64,000 nucleotides of DNA from Paenibacillus timonensis (GTDB lineage: Bacteria; Bacillota; Bacilli; Paenibacillales; Paenibacillaceae): contig NZ_JAKSXN010000013.1 of NCBI RefSeq assembly GCF_022427145.1, forward strand, positions 29,419 through 93,418. Reading direction: 5' to 3'. A program made the translations under genes and the position numbers. Positions 43,455 through 52,874 of the stretch are shown here, piece after piece. The notes under the pieces were generated by a model. That model saw nothing but the letters and a program-made list of their open reading frames with translations, ran no database searches and was not told the origin of the DNA. Position 1 is the stretch's first letter, and each line of letters opens with the position of its first letter.

Positions 43455-44468
43455 CTAGTTCCTGCCGCCGTAGCCCTTATAGGTAGCGTAGACTTGATTT
43501 GCATATTGATCGGCCAGAATAGGACGGCCATAAGAATCCGTAGCTCCCGGATGCCAGTTGTCTCCGCCGTTATAGCGCAGTAATCCGTTATATATGCCGC
43601 CGAATCTATTAATTTTCTCCTGCAAAATCATGGCGCCCATGCATACCTGGTCTTGTTCGCTGCTGTGATTATAAGCGCGGCCAAAGGTTGAGCTGAATTG
43701 AGATAAATAAGCATTACGTGTGTTGGGTTCTACCTGCATCAAACCGTCGCCGGCTGATGGACTGCCTGGCAAGCCTGCTCCAAAGCTGCTTTCCTTTTTG
43801 ATCACGGCACTTAGCAATAAAGCAAAATCTCCGCCTTTGCCAAATTTATTGTCCACATTCATCACATAGTTCCAGATGTGGCTGGGAACCTCGCCAGGTT
43901 TCGTTACTGTAGAAGGTGACCCCGTGTAAATCTTGACCGATGACATTTTGTCATTGACGGCATTGCCAACCCAGGAAGAACTTGAAGTAAAAGTCCATCG
44001 GGTGCCTCCGAAGTTATCATTCTCATAAACTTCAACCGTCCAGCCGCTGGGAACCGTAAGTGACGACATCCAGTCATTCGGAATTCCGTTTGCATTCAAC
44101 TGAGACAATGTATAATTTCCAACTCCAAGGGTGACTGCTTTTCCGCCATAGTTGATATCAGCATAAAAGGTTACTCCGTTTGTTGCCGGCGGTGTGGTGG
44201 GGGGTGTTGTTCCGCCGCCGCCTTTCTGCCATAAAGCCGGAACATTGGACGGTTCCCAACCTACGAGGGAAGTGTGTGCCTGAAGACAGGTATACGTGCT
44301 TCCACTATAGGTTACCGTGTCATTTACGGCATAGGCGGTATTGGGAGCCCATGCTCCTCTTGCGGCTGCGCTCACCGGTAAGACGGCGCAAAATGTAGAC
44401 AGAAATACGGCTAAAACTACGATCAAGGATGTGGCTTTAAAAGAGACCTTTCCATTCGTCATTTTCAT
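43455..44468 (-). CDS. Secreted CBM5/12 - beta/gamma-crystallin - lytic transglycosylase protein
   Basis: The 337-residue protein has a signal peptide to about residue 35. Residues 37-82, 'WAPNTAYAVNDTVTYSGSTY' and on, form a chitin-binding CBM5/12 module. After a Pro/Thr linker, residues 99-182 look like a beta/gamma-crystallin fold ('GVTFYADINYGGKAVTLGVG' and 'VEVYENDNFGGTRWTF'). Residues 195-337 are an SLT lytic transglycosylase with catalytic Glu226 in 'VIKKESSFG' and 'GDGLMQVEPNTRNAY'. It should bind a polysaccharide and cut peptidoglycan or a related glycan outside the cell. The combination is unusual. Confidence 0.85.
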   Translation of the reverse strand: MKMTNGKVSFKATSLIVVLAVFLSTFCAVLPVSAAARGAWAPNTAYAVNDTVTYSGSTYTCLQAHTSLVGWEPSNVPALWQKGGGGTTPPTTPPATNGVTFYADINYGGKAVTLGVGNYTLSQLNANGIPNDWMSSLTVPSGWTVEVYENDNFGGTRWTFTSSSSWVGNAVNDKMSSVKIYTGSPSTVTKPGEVPSHIWNYVMNVDNKFGKGGDFALLLSAVIKKESSFGAGLPGSPSAGDGLMQVEPNTRNAYLSQFSSTFGRAYNHSSEQDQVCMGAMILQEKINRFGGIYNGLLRYNGGDNWHPGATDSYGRPILADQYANQVYATYKGYGGRN

Positions 44469-44670
44469 GCCTCCTTGGATTTATTATCTATGGCTCACCC
44501 ATAAGACAAGCCACAGGTTGTAACCGCATTATATTCCAAACTTTCATATCTTGATAAATAAAAACAAATTATTACAATCACAATGATACAGAATCATGAA
44601 AATAATTCCAATAGTGCCTAAGCCCTGCTTTTCTTGAAGTTTTTTTGAATTTTTTGATAGAGTAAGAATC

Positions 44671-44707
44671 AAAAAAACGAGCCCGGTACAATACCGAAAC
44701 TCGTTTC
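44671..44707 (-). terminator. Terminator of the Dus gene
   Basis: On the minus strand AAACGAG pairs with CTCGTTT around a central GGTA/TACC stem, then TTTTTTTG follows. It is 28 bases after the stop. Confidence 0.85.
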
Positions 44708-44734
44708 ACGCAGATCTCGAACTAGCGGCTTCAT

Positions 44735-45724
44735 TTAACTGTCCGATGCCTCGTCCATCTGTTGGGCAAATTCATCCAGAAGCGCACGAACTTCATCGGT
44801 AGACGTTGTGCTCATCAACCGATTCCTTAATTCGCTTGCCCCTCTAAACCCTTTGACATAGATCTTAAAAAAACGATGCAGCGCTTTAAACGGACGCGTC
44901 TCCAATTGCTCGGAATACTGATCATGAAGATCCAACTGTAATCTTAACAGATCAAGATATTCCGTGCTGCTATGTTCTCTCGGCTCTTTTTCAAAGGCAA
45001 ACGGATTCTTAAAAATCCCTCGTCCGATCATGATCCCATCCACCCCATACTGTTCGGCCAGCTTCAGGCCCGTTTGCCGGTCCGGGATATCGCCGTTAAT
45101 CGTAAGCAGGGTCTGCGGCGCCACGCGATCACGAAGCGCTTTAATATCGGGAATCAATTCCCAATGCGCATGGACCTGGCTCATTTCCTCTCGCGTACGC
45201 AGATGGATCGACAGATTCACAATATCTTGCTTCAAAATATGGGTCAACCAGTCCTGCCACTCGTCAACTTGATTGAAACCCAGTCTCGTCTTGACACTTA
45301 CGGGTAATCCCCCCGCCTTTGCGGCTTGGATGATTTCGGCGGCCACCTCCGGGCGGAGAATTAAGCCGCTCCCCTTCCCATTGGAGGCCACATTAGGGAC
45401 CGGACAGCCCATATTGATGTCGATTCCTTGAAATCCTAACTTCGCCATCTCGATACTCATTTTTGCAAAATACTCCGGCTTATCGCCCCATATGTGGGCC
45501 ACGATGGGTTGTTCGTCCTCGGTAAAGAGCAAACGTCCCCGCACACTAAGATTTCCCTCCGGGTGACAATAGCTCTCCGTATTGGCAAACTCCGTAAAGA
45601 AGACATCCGGTCTTCCGGCTTTACTCACCACATGACGAAACACGACATGCGTCACATCTTCCATCGGAGCAAGGATAAAAAAGGGCCGGGGTAAATCCCG
45701 CCAAAAATGATTTGTGTTTGTCAT
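44735..45724 (-). CDS. tRNA-dihydrouridine synthase family protein
   Basis: The 329-residue flavoenzyme is read from the ATG at 45724 behind GGATTGGAG. '[20 protein letters not shown]' opens the FMN-binding TIM barrel, '[20 protein letters not shown]' carries the active-site Cys near residue 101, and '[19 protein letters not shown]' is the phosphate-binding end. It reduces specific uridines in tRNA to dihydrouridine with NADPH. The C-terminal helical domain binds tRNA. It differs from DusB-type neighbours of core operons and stands alone here. Confidence 0.88.
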   Translation of the reverse strand: MTNTNHFWRDLPRPFFILAPMEDVTHVVFRHVVSKAGRPDVFFTEFANTESYCHPEGNLSVRGRLLFTEDEQPIVAHIWGDKPEYFAKMSIEMAKLGFQGIDINMGCPVPNVASNGKGSGLILRPEVAAEIIQAAKAGGLPVSVKTRLGFNQVDEWQDWLTHILKQDIVNLSIHLRTREEMSQVHAHWELIPDIKALRDRVAPQTLLTINGDIPDRQTGLKLAEQYGVDGIMIGRGIFKNPFAFEKEPREHSSTEYLDLLRLQLDLHDQYSEQLETRPFKALHRFFKIYVKGFRGASELRNRLMSTTSTDEVRALLDEFAQQMDEASDS

Positions 45725-45855
45725 TTCAAACTCCAATCCTCTCGTTGTACCTAATATTCCATTATAAAGGCTCCCCCTTGCTTAAGCATCCCCAGTTTCC
45801 TCCAATCCGAACGCGGCAGCACGGCCGGCAGCTTTGGAGCTTTTCGTGATCCACC

Positions 45856-46788
45856 TTAAACTTCTCCACGATCTTGGTCGGTGTACAATTTTTTGATGTC
45901 ATCTAAACAGGCTATAAATGTTTGAATGAGCTCTTCAGGATAAATAATGCTGACTTTATTTCCAAAACCAATAATTTGAGCGATAGCTTTATCAACCGTG
46001 TAATAATTTTTCTTTACGAGGATTGTCCCGTCCGGATGATTCATGATTTCATCTTTCTGAAAATGATCTAATACTTGCGCCCTCATCTCTTGGCTAAATT
46101 GGAGGCAAACCGTGATTATGCCGCTATCCGCTTTCCCGTCTTCCTTGCCATAGAGATCTTCAATCGTATAGGCACGCCTGGTAAAATAGCGATTTGTATT
46201 ATACGTTTCAATGATCCGGGTTAATTTAAAGACTCTGAGTTCCTTTCGCAGTAAACAATATCCCCAAGTATACCAGTGATAATCTTTTAAAAAGATTCCC
46301 ATCGGTTCCATATCCCGCACGGTTTCACTTCCTTTATGATCCACGTATCGAATCCTGATTACAGTACAATTCTGAATGGATTTGTATAGGGCTTGAATAT
46401 GTTGCGAACTGTTATTCGAATGTGAAATTTGCAATTGGATGCTTGGGTCTTGCGCGGGAACTGTGTCGATTAAAAGATTGATTTTTGAAATCAATTCGTG
46501 AATATCCTCGAACCCCGTAGCCTTTTCAACGCTTCTTAAAGCCCATTGGATCGAGAGTAAATCATCTAAAGTCAGATACGTTTTATCCCATTTGAACCCA
46601 TCCATTAATTCATAACCGCCGTCTTGTCCGGAAAGCGATACGATGGGAATCCCTGCTCGATGAAGAGATTCGATATCCCGGTATATCGTTCTCTCGGATA
46701 CTTCAAAATACCTCGATAGGTCCTCAGCCTTCATCCTTTTCCTGTGAATCAGCAGCACAATGATCCCTAATAACCGTTCGATTTTCAA
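45856..46788 (-). CDS. YafY-type HTH/WYL-domain transcriptional regulator
   Basis: The 310-residue protein has an HTH_11 domain, 'MKAEDLSRYFEVSERTIYRD' near residues 19-38, and a WYL domain around residues 140-220 with 'IRIRYVDHKGSETVRDMEPM' and 'YHWYTWGYCLLRKELRVFKL'. A WCX extension follows. WYL proteins sense small ligands or nucleic acid and regulate DNA-damage and defence genes. Its start lies three bases behind the stop of the UvrA paralogue, so both are one transcript and the WYL protein probably regulates it. Confidence 0.85.
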   Translation of the reverse strand: MKIERLLGIIVLLIHRKRMKAEDLSRYFEVSERTIYRDIESLHRAGIPIVSLSGQDGGYELMDGFKWDKTYLTLDDLLSIQWALRSVEKATGFEDIHELISKINLLIDTVPAQDPSIQLQISHSNNSSQHIQALYKSIQNCTVIRIRYVDHKGSETVRDMEPMGIFLKDYHWYTWGYCLLRKELRVFKLTRIIETYNTNRYFTRRAYTIEDLYGKEDGKADSGIITVCLQFSQEMRAQVLDHFQKDEIMNHPDGTILVKKNYYTVDKAIAQIIGFGNKVSIIYPEELIQTFIACLDDIKKLYTDQDRGEV

Positions 46789-46791
46789 GGT

Positions 46792-49044
46792 TCAGTCCCC
46801 CGGAATCTCATTTCTTAAATATTGTGCAGTTATCGAGTTACATCGGGTCACCAAATCTTGCGGCGTGCCTGCGAACATGATCTCCCCTCCATGTTTTCCG
46901 CCATCGGGTCCAAGATCAATAATCCAATCCGCTTGTTTCATCACATCCAAGTTGTGTTCGATCACAATGACGGTACTGCCGTTATCAACCAAGCGATTGA
47001 GAATGGATAATAAATGTCTCACATCGGACATGTGAAGCCCCGTTGTCGGCTCGTCCAACACATAGATGTTCCCGGACCGCTGAAGCTCGCCCGCTAATTT
47101 AATTCTTTGGCATTCTCCGCCCGATAACGTATTCAACGGTTGCCCCAACGTCATATAGTCTAATCCTACTTCCGATAATGCTTGTAAAGTAGAGACCACT
47201 TCTTTCTCCCGGAAAAAGGATAGGGCCTCTAATACGGTCATGTCCAGTACATCCGATATGGATTTTCCATTTAACTTATACTGAAGAACTTCTTCTTTGA
47301 ACCGTTTCCCACGACAGGTTTCGCAAGTCGTTCGAATACTTTCAAGAAATGCCAGGTCCGTAGTAATAAACCCGTTGCCATGGCAGTCCGGGCACGCCCC
47401 TTCCGAATTAAAGCTAAAAAGCGACTTGCTTACCTTGTTCGCTGAGGCAAAAGCATCCCGAATCTCCTCCATCATGCCCGTATAAGTCGCCGGGGTTGAC
47501 CGGGTCGAGGTACTCACTGACTTTGGGTCGATCACAATACTATCGGGATGCTGCTCCGGAAAAACATCAAAAATTAATGTGCTTTTTCCCGAACCGGCCA
47601 CTCCCGTAATGACAGTGAGCACACCACGAGGGATATGAGCAGTGACATTCTTCAGATTGTGTTTTGAGGCTCCAACAACGGAAAGATATCCGGTGGGTTT
47701 ACGAGTTTCCTTTTTAAAGGATAGGGTATCCCTCATATACTTTCCGGTTAGTGTATCGGCAACGCATAACCCCGGGAAATCCCCTTCATAGACAATTTCG
47801 CCGCCACTTTCACCCGCGCCCGGTCCAATATCGACCACATGATCGGCAATCTGAATCACATCCTTGTCATGCTCGACCACGATCACGGTGTTTCCTTTGT
47901 CCCGAAGTCGCTCGAGCATCTGATTGAGGCGGTGTACATCGCGGGGATGCAATCCGGTACTGGGTTCATCAAAAATATACATCATATCCGTAAGACTGCT
48001 GTTCAGATGCCTTATCATTTTTACGCGCTGCGATTCGCCGCCGGACAAGGTTGATGTCTCCCGGTTGAGCGAAAGATAGTAGAGCCCCATGTCTACAAGA
48101 TGATGCAGCCGAATGGACAGATTGGAAATGATCGGTTTGGCTATGGGATCATTTATGGCTTCGAGGACCTTTAACAACTCGCCTATTTCCATAGCGGCGA
48201 ACTGGGCGATGTTATAACCATTTATTTTGCAATTTAATACCTCGTGGCTTAACCGGGTTCCATTACATGCCGTGCAATGGGTTATGGTAATAAACTTCTT
48301 GACATTGTTTGATAATTGATGGATTTCTTTTTCCAAAAACATGCGTCTAAATCGGTCAATAACCCCTTCGAAATACTTGACGGGTTCGTTTTTTAAGGGT
48401 AATGCGATTTTCTTGTCTTTGCCGTAAAGCAACATTTGCCACTCGGTCTCCGTGTAATCCATTAGCTTTTTATCCGGATCAAATAGGCCCGAGATGAGAT
48501 GTTTCTGCCAATACCAGGTCCCCACGGTGAAGGTGGAGAACAAAATCGCGCCTTCATTCAGTGATTTTGTTTTATCAAACAGCTTCTCTATATCGGGCTC
48601 CACCCTTCGCCCCATTCCCTGACACCTCGGACACATTCCCTTCGGATTGTTGAAGGAAAACACATCCGATTCGCCAATAAAGGGTTGCCCGATCCGAGAA
48701 AATAATAATCGCAGCAAGGAGTAAGTGTCCGTGACCGTACCCAGCGTTGAACGTACATTTCCGCCTAATCGCTTTTGATCGATCACCACGGCGGGGGAAA
48801 GATTCTCGATGGACAATGCGTCCGGTTGACTGTAGGTGGGCAATCGATTTTGAATATACGCCGTAAAGGTTTGATTTAATTGACGCTGGGCTTCCTTGCT
48901 GATCGTGTCGAACACGATGGATGACTTTCCGGAACCGGAAACGCCCGTAAACACAGTGATTTTCTTTTTGGGAATAGAGAGTGTTATATTTTTTAAGTTA
49001 TTTTCCTTTAAGCCTACAAGTTTGATATATTGATTCGGTTCCAT
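46792..49044 (-). CDS. UvrA paralogue (short class, lacking part of the UvrB-binding region)
   Basis: The 750-residue protein is read from the ATG at 49044 behind CAGGAGTGG. It has two ABC ATPases: Walker A 'GVSGSGKSS' near residue 33 with signature 'LSGGESQRVKM', and 'GVAGSGKST' with 'LSGGECQRIKLA'. Zinc-type Cys pairs occur in 'CPRCQGMGRR', 'CTACNGTRLS' and 'CPDCHGNGF...CETCRGKRF'. Genuine UvrA has about 940 residues; the missing length is in the first insertion, which binds UvrB and DNA. Such paralogues are linked to DNA-binding drug resistance or competence. It is co-transcribed with a WYL regulator. Confidence 0.88.
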   Translation of the reverse strand: MEPNQYIKLVGLKENNLKNITLSIPKKKITVFTGVSGSGKSSIVFDTISKEAQRQLNQTFTAYIQNRLPTYSQPDALSIENLSPAVVIDQKRLGGNVRSTLGTVTDTYSLLRLLFSRIGQPFIGESDVFSFNNPKGMCPRCQGMGRRVEPDIEKLFDKTKSLNEGAILFSTFTVGTWYWQKHLISGLFDPDKKLMDYTETEWQMLLYGKDKKIALPLKNEPVKYFEGVIDRFRRMFLEKEIHQLSNNVKKFITITHCTACNGTRLSHEVLNCKINGYNIAQFAAMEIGELLKVLEAINDPIAKPIISNLSIRLHHLVDMGLYYLSLNRETSTLSGGESQRVKMIRHLNSSLTDMMYIFDEPSTGLHPRDVHRLNQMLERLRDKGNTVIVVEHDKDVIQIADHVVDIGPGAGESGGEIVYEGDFPGLCVADTLTGKYMRDTLSFKKETRKPTGYLSVVGASKHNLKNVTAHIPRGVLTVITGVAGSGKSTLIFDVFPEQHPDSIVIDPKSVSTSTRSTPATYTGMMEEIRDAFASANKVSKSLFSFNSEGACPDCHGNGFITTDLAFLESIRTTCETCRGKRFKEEVLQYKLNGKSISDVLDMTVLEALSFFREKEVVSTLQALSEVGLDYMTLGQPLNTLSGGECQRIKLAGELQRSGNIYVLDEPTTGLHMSDVRHLLSILNRLVDNGSTVIVIEHNLDVMKQADWIIDLGPDGGKHGGEIMFAGTPQDLVTRCNSITAQYLRNEIPGD

Positions 49045-49100
49045 CAGATTTACCACTCCTGTATAGTCTGACATTTATTTAAAGCTCATTATACAGAAGT

Positions 49101-49124
49101 ACCCTGACAACATTATGTCAGGGT
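49101..49124. terminator. Hairpin upstream of the UvrA paralogue
   Basis: ACCCTGACA pairs with TGTCAGGGT. It lies 57 bases before the UvrA-like start; with no long T run it may be an operator or RNA structure as well as a terminator. Confidence 0.4.
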
Positions 49125-49172
49125 TGATAAATATGAAGCAATGGGATCAGGGGACACCTTCAAGTTGTGCAA

Positions 49173-49196
49173 AAGAGAGGGGCTCGTCCCCCCTCT
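49173..49196 (-). terminator. Terminator of the DUF1905 gene
   Basis: AGAGGGG and CCCCTCT form a GC-rich stem on the minus strand, followed by CTTTTG, 15 bases after the stop at 49212. Confidence 0.7.
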
Positions 49197-49211
49197 TCGA
49201 CCTCTTCAAGA

Positions 49212-49502
49212 TCAACTCTCCCGTGCTTTGATGGTGACTTTGACCCTGTCGCCTGGCTGCTTGCCAATCTTCGCACGGATCTCCTTACGCAAGCCCAGGA
49301 TGTAGCATACTGACCCATCGGCGTTCTTGACCCCCATATTCACGATGCTTCCACCGTATGGCTCACCATCGAACGTCGCGTGAACCTTAACTCTGCCCTT
49401 ACCGAACTCCTCCTTGAGATCATAAGGAAATTCAACATACGCCCCGTCCACGTCAGGGACCTTGTGAATCACCGCTTCAAATTTGTAGGTTTTGGGGTTC
49501 AT
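49212..49502 (-). CDS. DUF1905 domain protein
   Basis: The 96-residue beta-barrel protein shows the DUF1905 pattern: '[20 protein letters not shown]' at the start, then '[20 protein letters not shown]' and the closing '[15 protein letters not shown]'. The family is widespread, often fused to a YdeI-like domain, and has no settled function. An AGGAGGTAAC site precedes the ATG. It follows a truncated gene by three bases. Confidence 0.8.
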   Translation of the reverse strand: MNPKTYKFEAVIHKVPDVDGAYVEFPYDLKEEFGKGRVKVHATFDGEPYGGSIVNMGVKNADGSVCYILGLRKEIRAKIGKQPGDRVKVTIKARES

Positions 49503-49505
49503 CTG

Positions 49506-49802
49506 TTACCTCCTGATGAGTATAACGTTTATTGGTTCTTCACCAACAACGCCACCGATTCCACATGCGTTGAGGGGATAATAAAAATGCCGCTTAAACC
49601 TGGTGGTCTCTGAAAATACCCATTTCATTTTTTCTGACGATATTTCGGTTAAAACCACTTTTTCTCCGTCTTTCCTTGCTTCAAGACGAGTCACCTCGCC
49701 TTCACATCCATAAAAAATATCCCATGCCTGACTCTTGGAGTTATATATTCTAATCGTTGTACCATATTCTGCATCCGGCTGGTTACCATTGATCCGTTCC
49801 AC
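49506..49802 (-). pseudogene. Truncated DUF1579-like (lipocalin-type) gene
   Basis: The 98-residue frame, opening at a GTG with a weak site, matches only the C-terminal half of DUF1579-type proteins: 'YGTTIRIYNSKSQAWDIFYG', 'GEVTRLEARKDGEKVVL' and 'MKWVFSETTRFKRHFYYP'. The N-terminal strands are absent. The frame starts 12 bases after the next gene ends. It is probably a remnant, though a short expressed protein cannot be excluded. Confidence 0.55.
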
Positions 49803-49814
49803 TCGTTCCTATTG

Positions 49815-50390
49815 CTAGTTGAAGAAATACGTCTCAAACTGTTCGCGGAATTCCTTGGCATGAAAAGAAGGGTGTATTAAGTGTCCTGCTGTTTGCACTC
49901 CAATTTTCTTACAAACCTTTTTTGCTTTTTCTCCTACGGAAATGACCTTAACTCCCGGAAACAAATCCATAACCGTCGAAAGTGCATATGCCCCCATTCT
50001 CAGTTCAGCAGAAGTTGGAGTCCTATTTCCCCCGTCCTTGTTCCTAGGGTGTAGCGGAAACGCGTTCCACATCACCGGTGGCTTCGCCAACCGATCCACC
50101 GCCCCCCAAACAACAGTTGCCGAAGCTTCGGATTTATTGCCCTCCACCACAAATCGGGTACCAGGAAAATGACGCTCCAAGCGTCTTTCTTGAATCAATC
50201 GCTCCGAAGTAAAGGGAATCCCCGTCTTTACGCAACCATGAACCCCTGGCGCCTCACCGATAAACATCCAATCGGGCTTAATCCAGTATAACGCACTAAA
50301 GTATTTAATTAAATTCAGTCTCCTCATATCCGAATCTGCGTAAAAGTTCCCGACTTCAGGTAGGTCCTGTCTGGCTAACCAATTCACCAA
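49815..50390 (-). CDS. Uracil-DNA glycosylase-superfamily protein (start uncertain)
   Basis: 'WMFIGEAPGVHGCVKTGIPF' near residues 41-60 is motif 1 of the UDG superfamily and 'AGHLIHPSF' near residue 172 the His-containing motif 2; 'VMWNAFPLHPRN' is the strand between. From the TTG at 50390 the product has 191 residues. No ribosome binding site precedes that codon, and protein-like sequence ('YGDAWLHPEADEEGEF') continues in frame upstream to a stop near 50500, with a GGAGG but no ordinary start codon. Either a non-standard start or a small 5' lesion is likely. Confidence 0.7.
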   Translation of the reverse strand: MVNWLARQDLPEVGNFYADSDMRRLNLIKYFSALYWIKPDWMFIGEAPGVHGCVKTGIPFTSERLIQERRLERHFPGTRFVVEGNKSEASATVVWGAVDRLAKPPVMWNAFPLHPRNKDGGNRTPTSAELRMGAYALSTVMDLFPGVKVISVGEKAKKVCKKIGVQTAGHLIHPSFHAKEFREQFETYFFN

Positions 50391-50604
50391 ATCTCGGATC
50401 TTGCTTTCGAACTCCCCTTCTTCGTCCGCCTCGGGATGAAGCCAAGCATCTCCGTATTTGGAGTATCCTTCCCCTCTTACGTTCCTCCGCTTTTCGCACT
50501 ATTTTATTTCATTTTTTAGTCCTCTTTTTTTCAGTCTTCTCTCATATTGCCGAACGCCTTTTTTATGCTAACCGCTGGGCAGTTTTATGAAGTGACAGTC
50601 AATA

Positions 50605-51849
50605 TTAGGCAACTTGATGCTTGCAGTAAGTACGTACAGCAAGAAACAGAAAGACAGGAATTTCAATTATTGCTGCTGCTAATGTCACATAAGGTGACCA
50701 TATACTTGCCTGACCCAGATGCAGGTAAGTAAAACCTGTCAGTTGATAAAGTAAACTGTTCTGCATACCGATTCCCCCTGAGGGTAAGAGAAAGGTTAGC
50801 CAATTAGCTCCGGCTGAATAGGTAAATATAGGGAGCAGGCACACTACAATAGCGATCAGGATAACAGAAAGGGAATCCTTGAATTTGGCTGATAGAAATA
50901 GTGTAAAACTAAGGGTTGCCAGCAATGAAATAATTCCTCCGATTGCCAAGGCAATCTGAAGTTGTCCTAAATTAAATGCAGGCAGGCTGATAACGGAAAA
51001 CAACATCTGCATTGATGTTTTCATGCATTCTGTTCCAAATGCAAGATTTGAAATGAGCAAATGCAGCGAAATACAAATGATAAACGTTGCGGTGAAAATG
51101 GTCAGCGCAGCCATTATTTTTACAGTTGCCAATCGGGAACGCCCATACTTGGTGCAGCGCAAGATACTATCCGAACCCGTTTGATATTCATTGGAAAACG
51201 TCGGGGTAGCGGCAGCGGTACATAGAACAACAAGGATAAAAATAAAAAGAACAATATAGTCAAAGGCGTCCCTTGAATACCCGGGATAAAACTGAAAGGG
51301 CGTTTTTATCTCCGTATATTTTTGCAAGGATGCTTTCTGTGCAGCAGGGTGTCCTTTTTGCTCCATCTGCATAATGTCTTTCAAGTGCTGTACGGTTTGT
51401 TCATAGAAACCGTCTAATTTGTCGGGAGAAATCTCCATTAAACTCGTTCCCTGACCCGTTTTGGGGTCAGAATAGGCTTCGGGCAGTCTGCCTAAAAGCG
51501 CTTCTACCGGAAATACTTTTTCCATGTAAAGCTTTATCGGAAATTCTCCGCTGTAAATACTGTCTTCTCCATATGGCTGAACAGCACTTTGATAGAGGGT
51601 TAAAGCTTCTTTGAGCTTATCCGGGGTAACCACTCCGTTATTCGCAGAGCGTAGCGACTTCTTATAAGCGATCGCATCCAAACCATTTAATTCGGCGACT
51701 TTGTTGCCATTGGGGTCATATTGATTGATGTCCTCGTACATAACGGGCAGCCATGCCATGACCGCAGACATTACCAGTGCGATAAGCAATAAAATGATGG
51801 AACGACGTGATTTAAGCACGCGCTTTACTTCAAGTAAATAAATACGCAT
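50605..51849 (-). CDS. ABC transporter permease of the VanRS-linked exporter
   Basis: The 414-residue membrane protein has one helix at residues 17-36, a large external domain to about residue 195, then five helices in the C-terminal half. This is the layout of ABC-2 type permeases used for antibiotic or lipid export. It lies three bases behind the ATPase gene. The region is AT-richer than the flanks. No family name beyond ABC-2 permease can be given. Confidence 0.8.
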   Translation of the reverse strand: MRIYLLEVKRVLKSRRSIILLLIALVMSAVMAWLPVMYEDINQYDPNGNKVAELNGLDAIAYKKSLRSANNGVVTPDKLKEALTLYQSAVQPYGEDSIYSGEFPIKLYMEKVFPVEALLGRLPEAYSDPKTGQGTSLMEISPDKLDGFYEQTVQHLKDIMQMEQKGHPAAQKASLQKYTEIKTPFQFYPGYSRDAFDYIVLFIFILVVLCTAAATPTFSNEYQTGSDSILRCTKYGRSRLATVKIMAALTIFTATFIICISLHLLISNLAFGTECMKTSMQMLFSVISLPAFNLGQLQIALAIGGIISLLATLSFTLFLSAKFKDSLSVILIAIVVCLLPIFTYSAGANWLTFLLPSGGIGMQNSLLYQLTGFTYLHLGQASIWSPYVTLAAAIIEIPVFLFLAVRTYCKHQVA

Positions 51850-51852
51850 GGA

Positions 51853-52740
51853 TTATTTTCCCTCCTCAAGGGTTTCCTCTTGCGGGAACAACCATAAATA
51901 TAAATCCTCCAAACGGGGAGGAGCCATTACAGAATCACTTGTTTTCGCTTCCTCTGCCAGATAGCGGATAGATACCTGATGATCCCCCTCACTGCGTTGA
52001 TTGATAATCCGCAGCTGCATTTCATACATGGGCATTTTCTCGGCAGGAACCACGCAAGTCCAAACTTTTCCCACAACTTGTTTTACCAATTCATCGGTTG
52101 TGCCTACATCAAGAATCTTTCCTGCTTTCATAATGGCATTTTGGGTAGAGATATACTCAATGTCTGACACGATATGTGTTGAAATGAGTACGATCCTCCC
52201 CTGTGAAAATTCGGAAATGAAGTTGCGAAAGCGCACCCGTTCCCCTGGGTCAAGACCCGCCGTCGGTTCGTCCATCATCAGAATTTCAGGATCATTCAGC
52301 ATTGCTTGTGCAATCCCTACCCTCCGTTTCATTCCACCCGACAGCTTAACCATTTTTTTACTCTTCACATTGGAAAGGGTGAGGGTATCCAGCAAGCCAT
52401 CTATCTTTTTTCTGGTTTCCCTTGCAGGAACATCTTTCAGTGCAGCAACATATTCCAAGTAATCTTTTACCGTAAAGTCTTGAAAGAAGCCAAAGTCCTG
52501 CGGTAAAAATCCAAATCGAGTTCTATAGGCTTCCCCCATCATATGAATGTCCTTACCATCATAAGAAATGGTTCCGCTGGTTGGATTTAGAATATCCGCA
52601 ATCATACGCATGAGTGTTGTCTTACCCGCTCCGTTTGCTCCAAGCAATCCCCATACGCCCGGTGTAAGGCTGAAGGAAACATCATCGACTGCGGTTTTAT
52701 CCTTAAACTTTTTCTTAAGGTTTGTAATGGTCAGTTCCAT
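51853..52740 (-). CDS. ABC transporter ATPase of the VanRS-linked exporter
   Basis: The 295-residue ATPase has Walker A 'GANGAGKTT' at about residues 34-42, 'FGFLPQDFGFFQDFTVKDYL' as the Q loop, signature 'LSGGMKRRVGIAQAM' and Walker B 'ILMMDEPTAGLDPGE'. The domain is followed by about 80 residues typical of the NatA/BcrA type. It acts with the permease directly downstream. A long perfect hairpin separates it from the sensor kinase gene. Confidence 0.88.
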   Translation of the reverse strand: MELTITNLKKKFKDKTAVDDVSFSLTPGVWGLLGANGAGKTTLMRMIADILNPTSGTISYDGKDIHMMGEAYRTRFGFLPQDFGFFQDFTVKDYLEYVAALKDVPARETRKKIDGLLDTLTLSNVKSKKMVKLSGGMKRRVGIAQAMLNDPEILMMDEPTAGLDPGERVRFRNFISEFSQGRIVLISTHIVSDIEYISTQNAIMKAGKILDVGTTDELVKQVVGKVWTCVVPAEKMPMYEMQLRIINQRSEGDHQVSIRYLAEEAKTSDSVMAPPRLEDLYLWLFPQEETLEEGK

Positions 52741-52771
52741 GTCACTTCTCCTTTTTCTAAACTACAACGAC

Positions 52772-52813
52772 AAACGTCCTTGTTCAGTTTTAGTGTACTG
52801 AACAAGGACGTTT
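52772..52813. repeat. 16-bp perfect inverted repeat between sensor kinase and ABC genes
   Basis: AAACGTCCTTGTTCAG and CTGAACAAGGACGTTT form perfect 16-bp arms around a ten-base loop. It lies 32 bases before the ATPase start and 62 bases after the kinase stop. It could be a terminator, although the T run is short, or an operator. Confidence 0.7.
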
Positions 52814-52874
52814 CAAACTTTAATAGGAACAGGATAATTTCCTAAGAAAATCCTAAGATCGGATTGAGGTTTTC

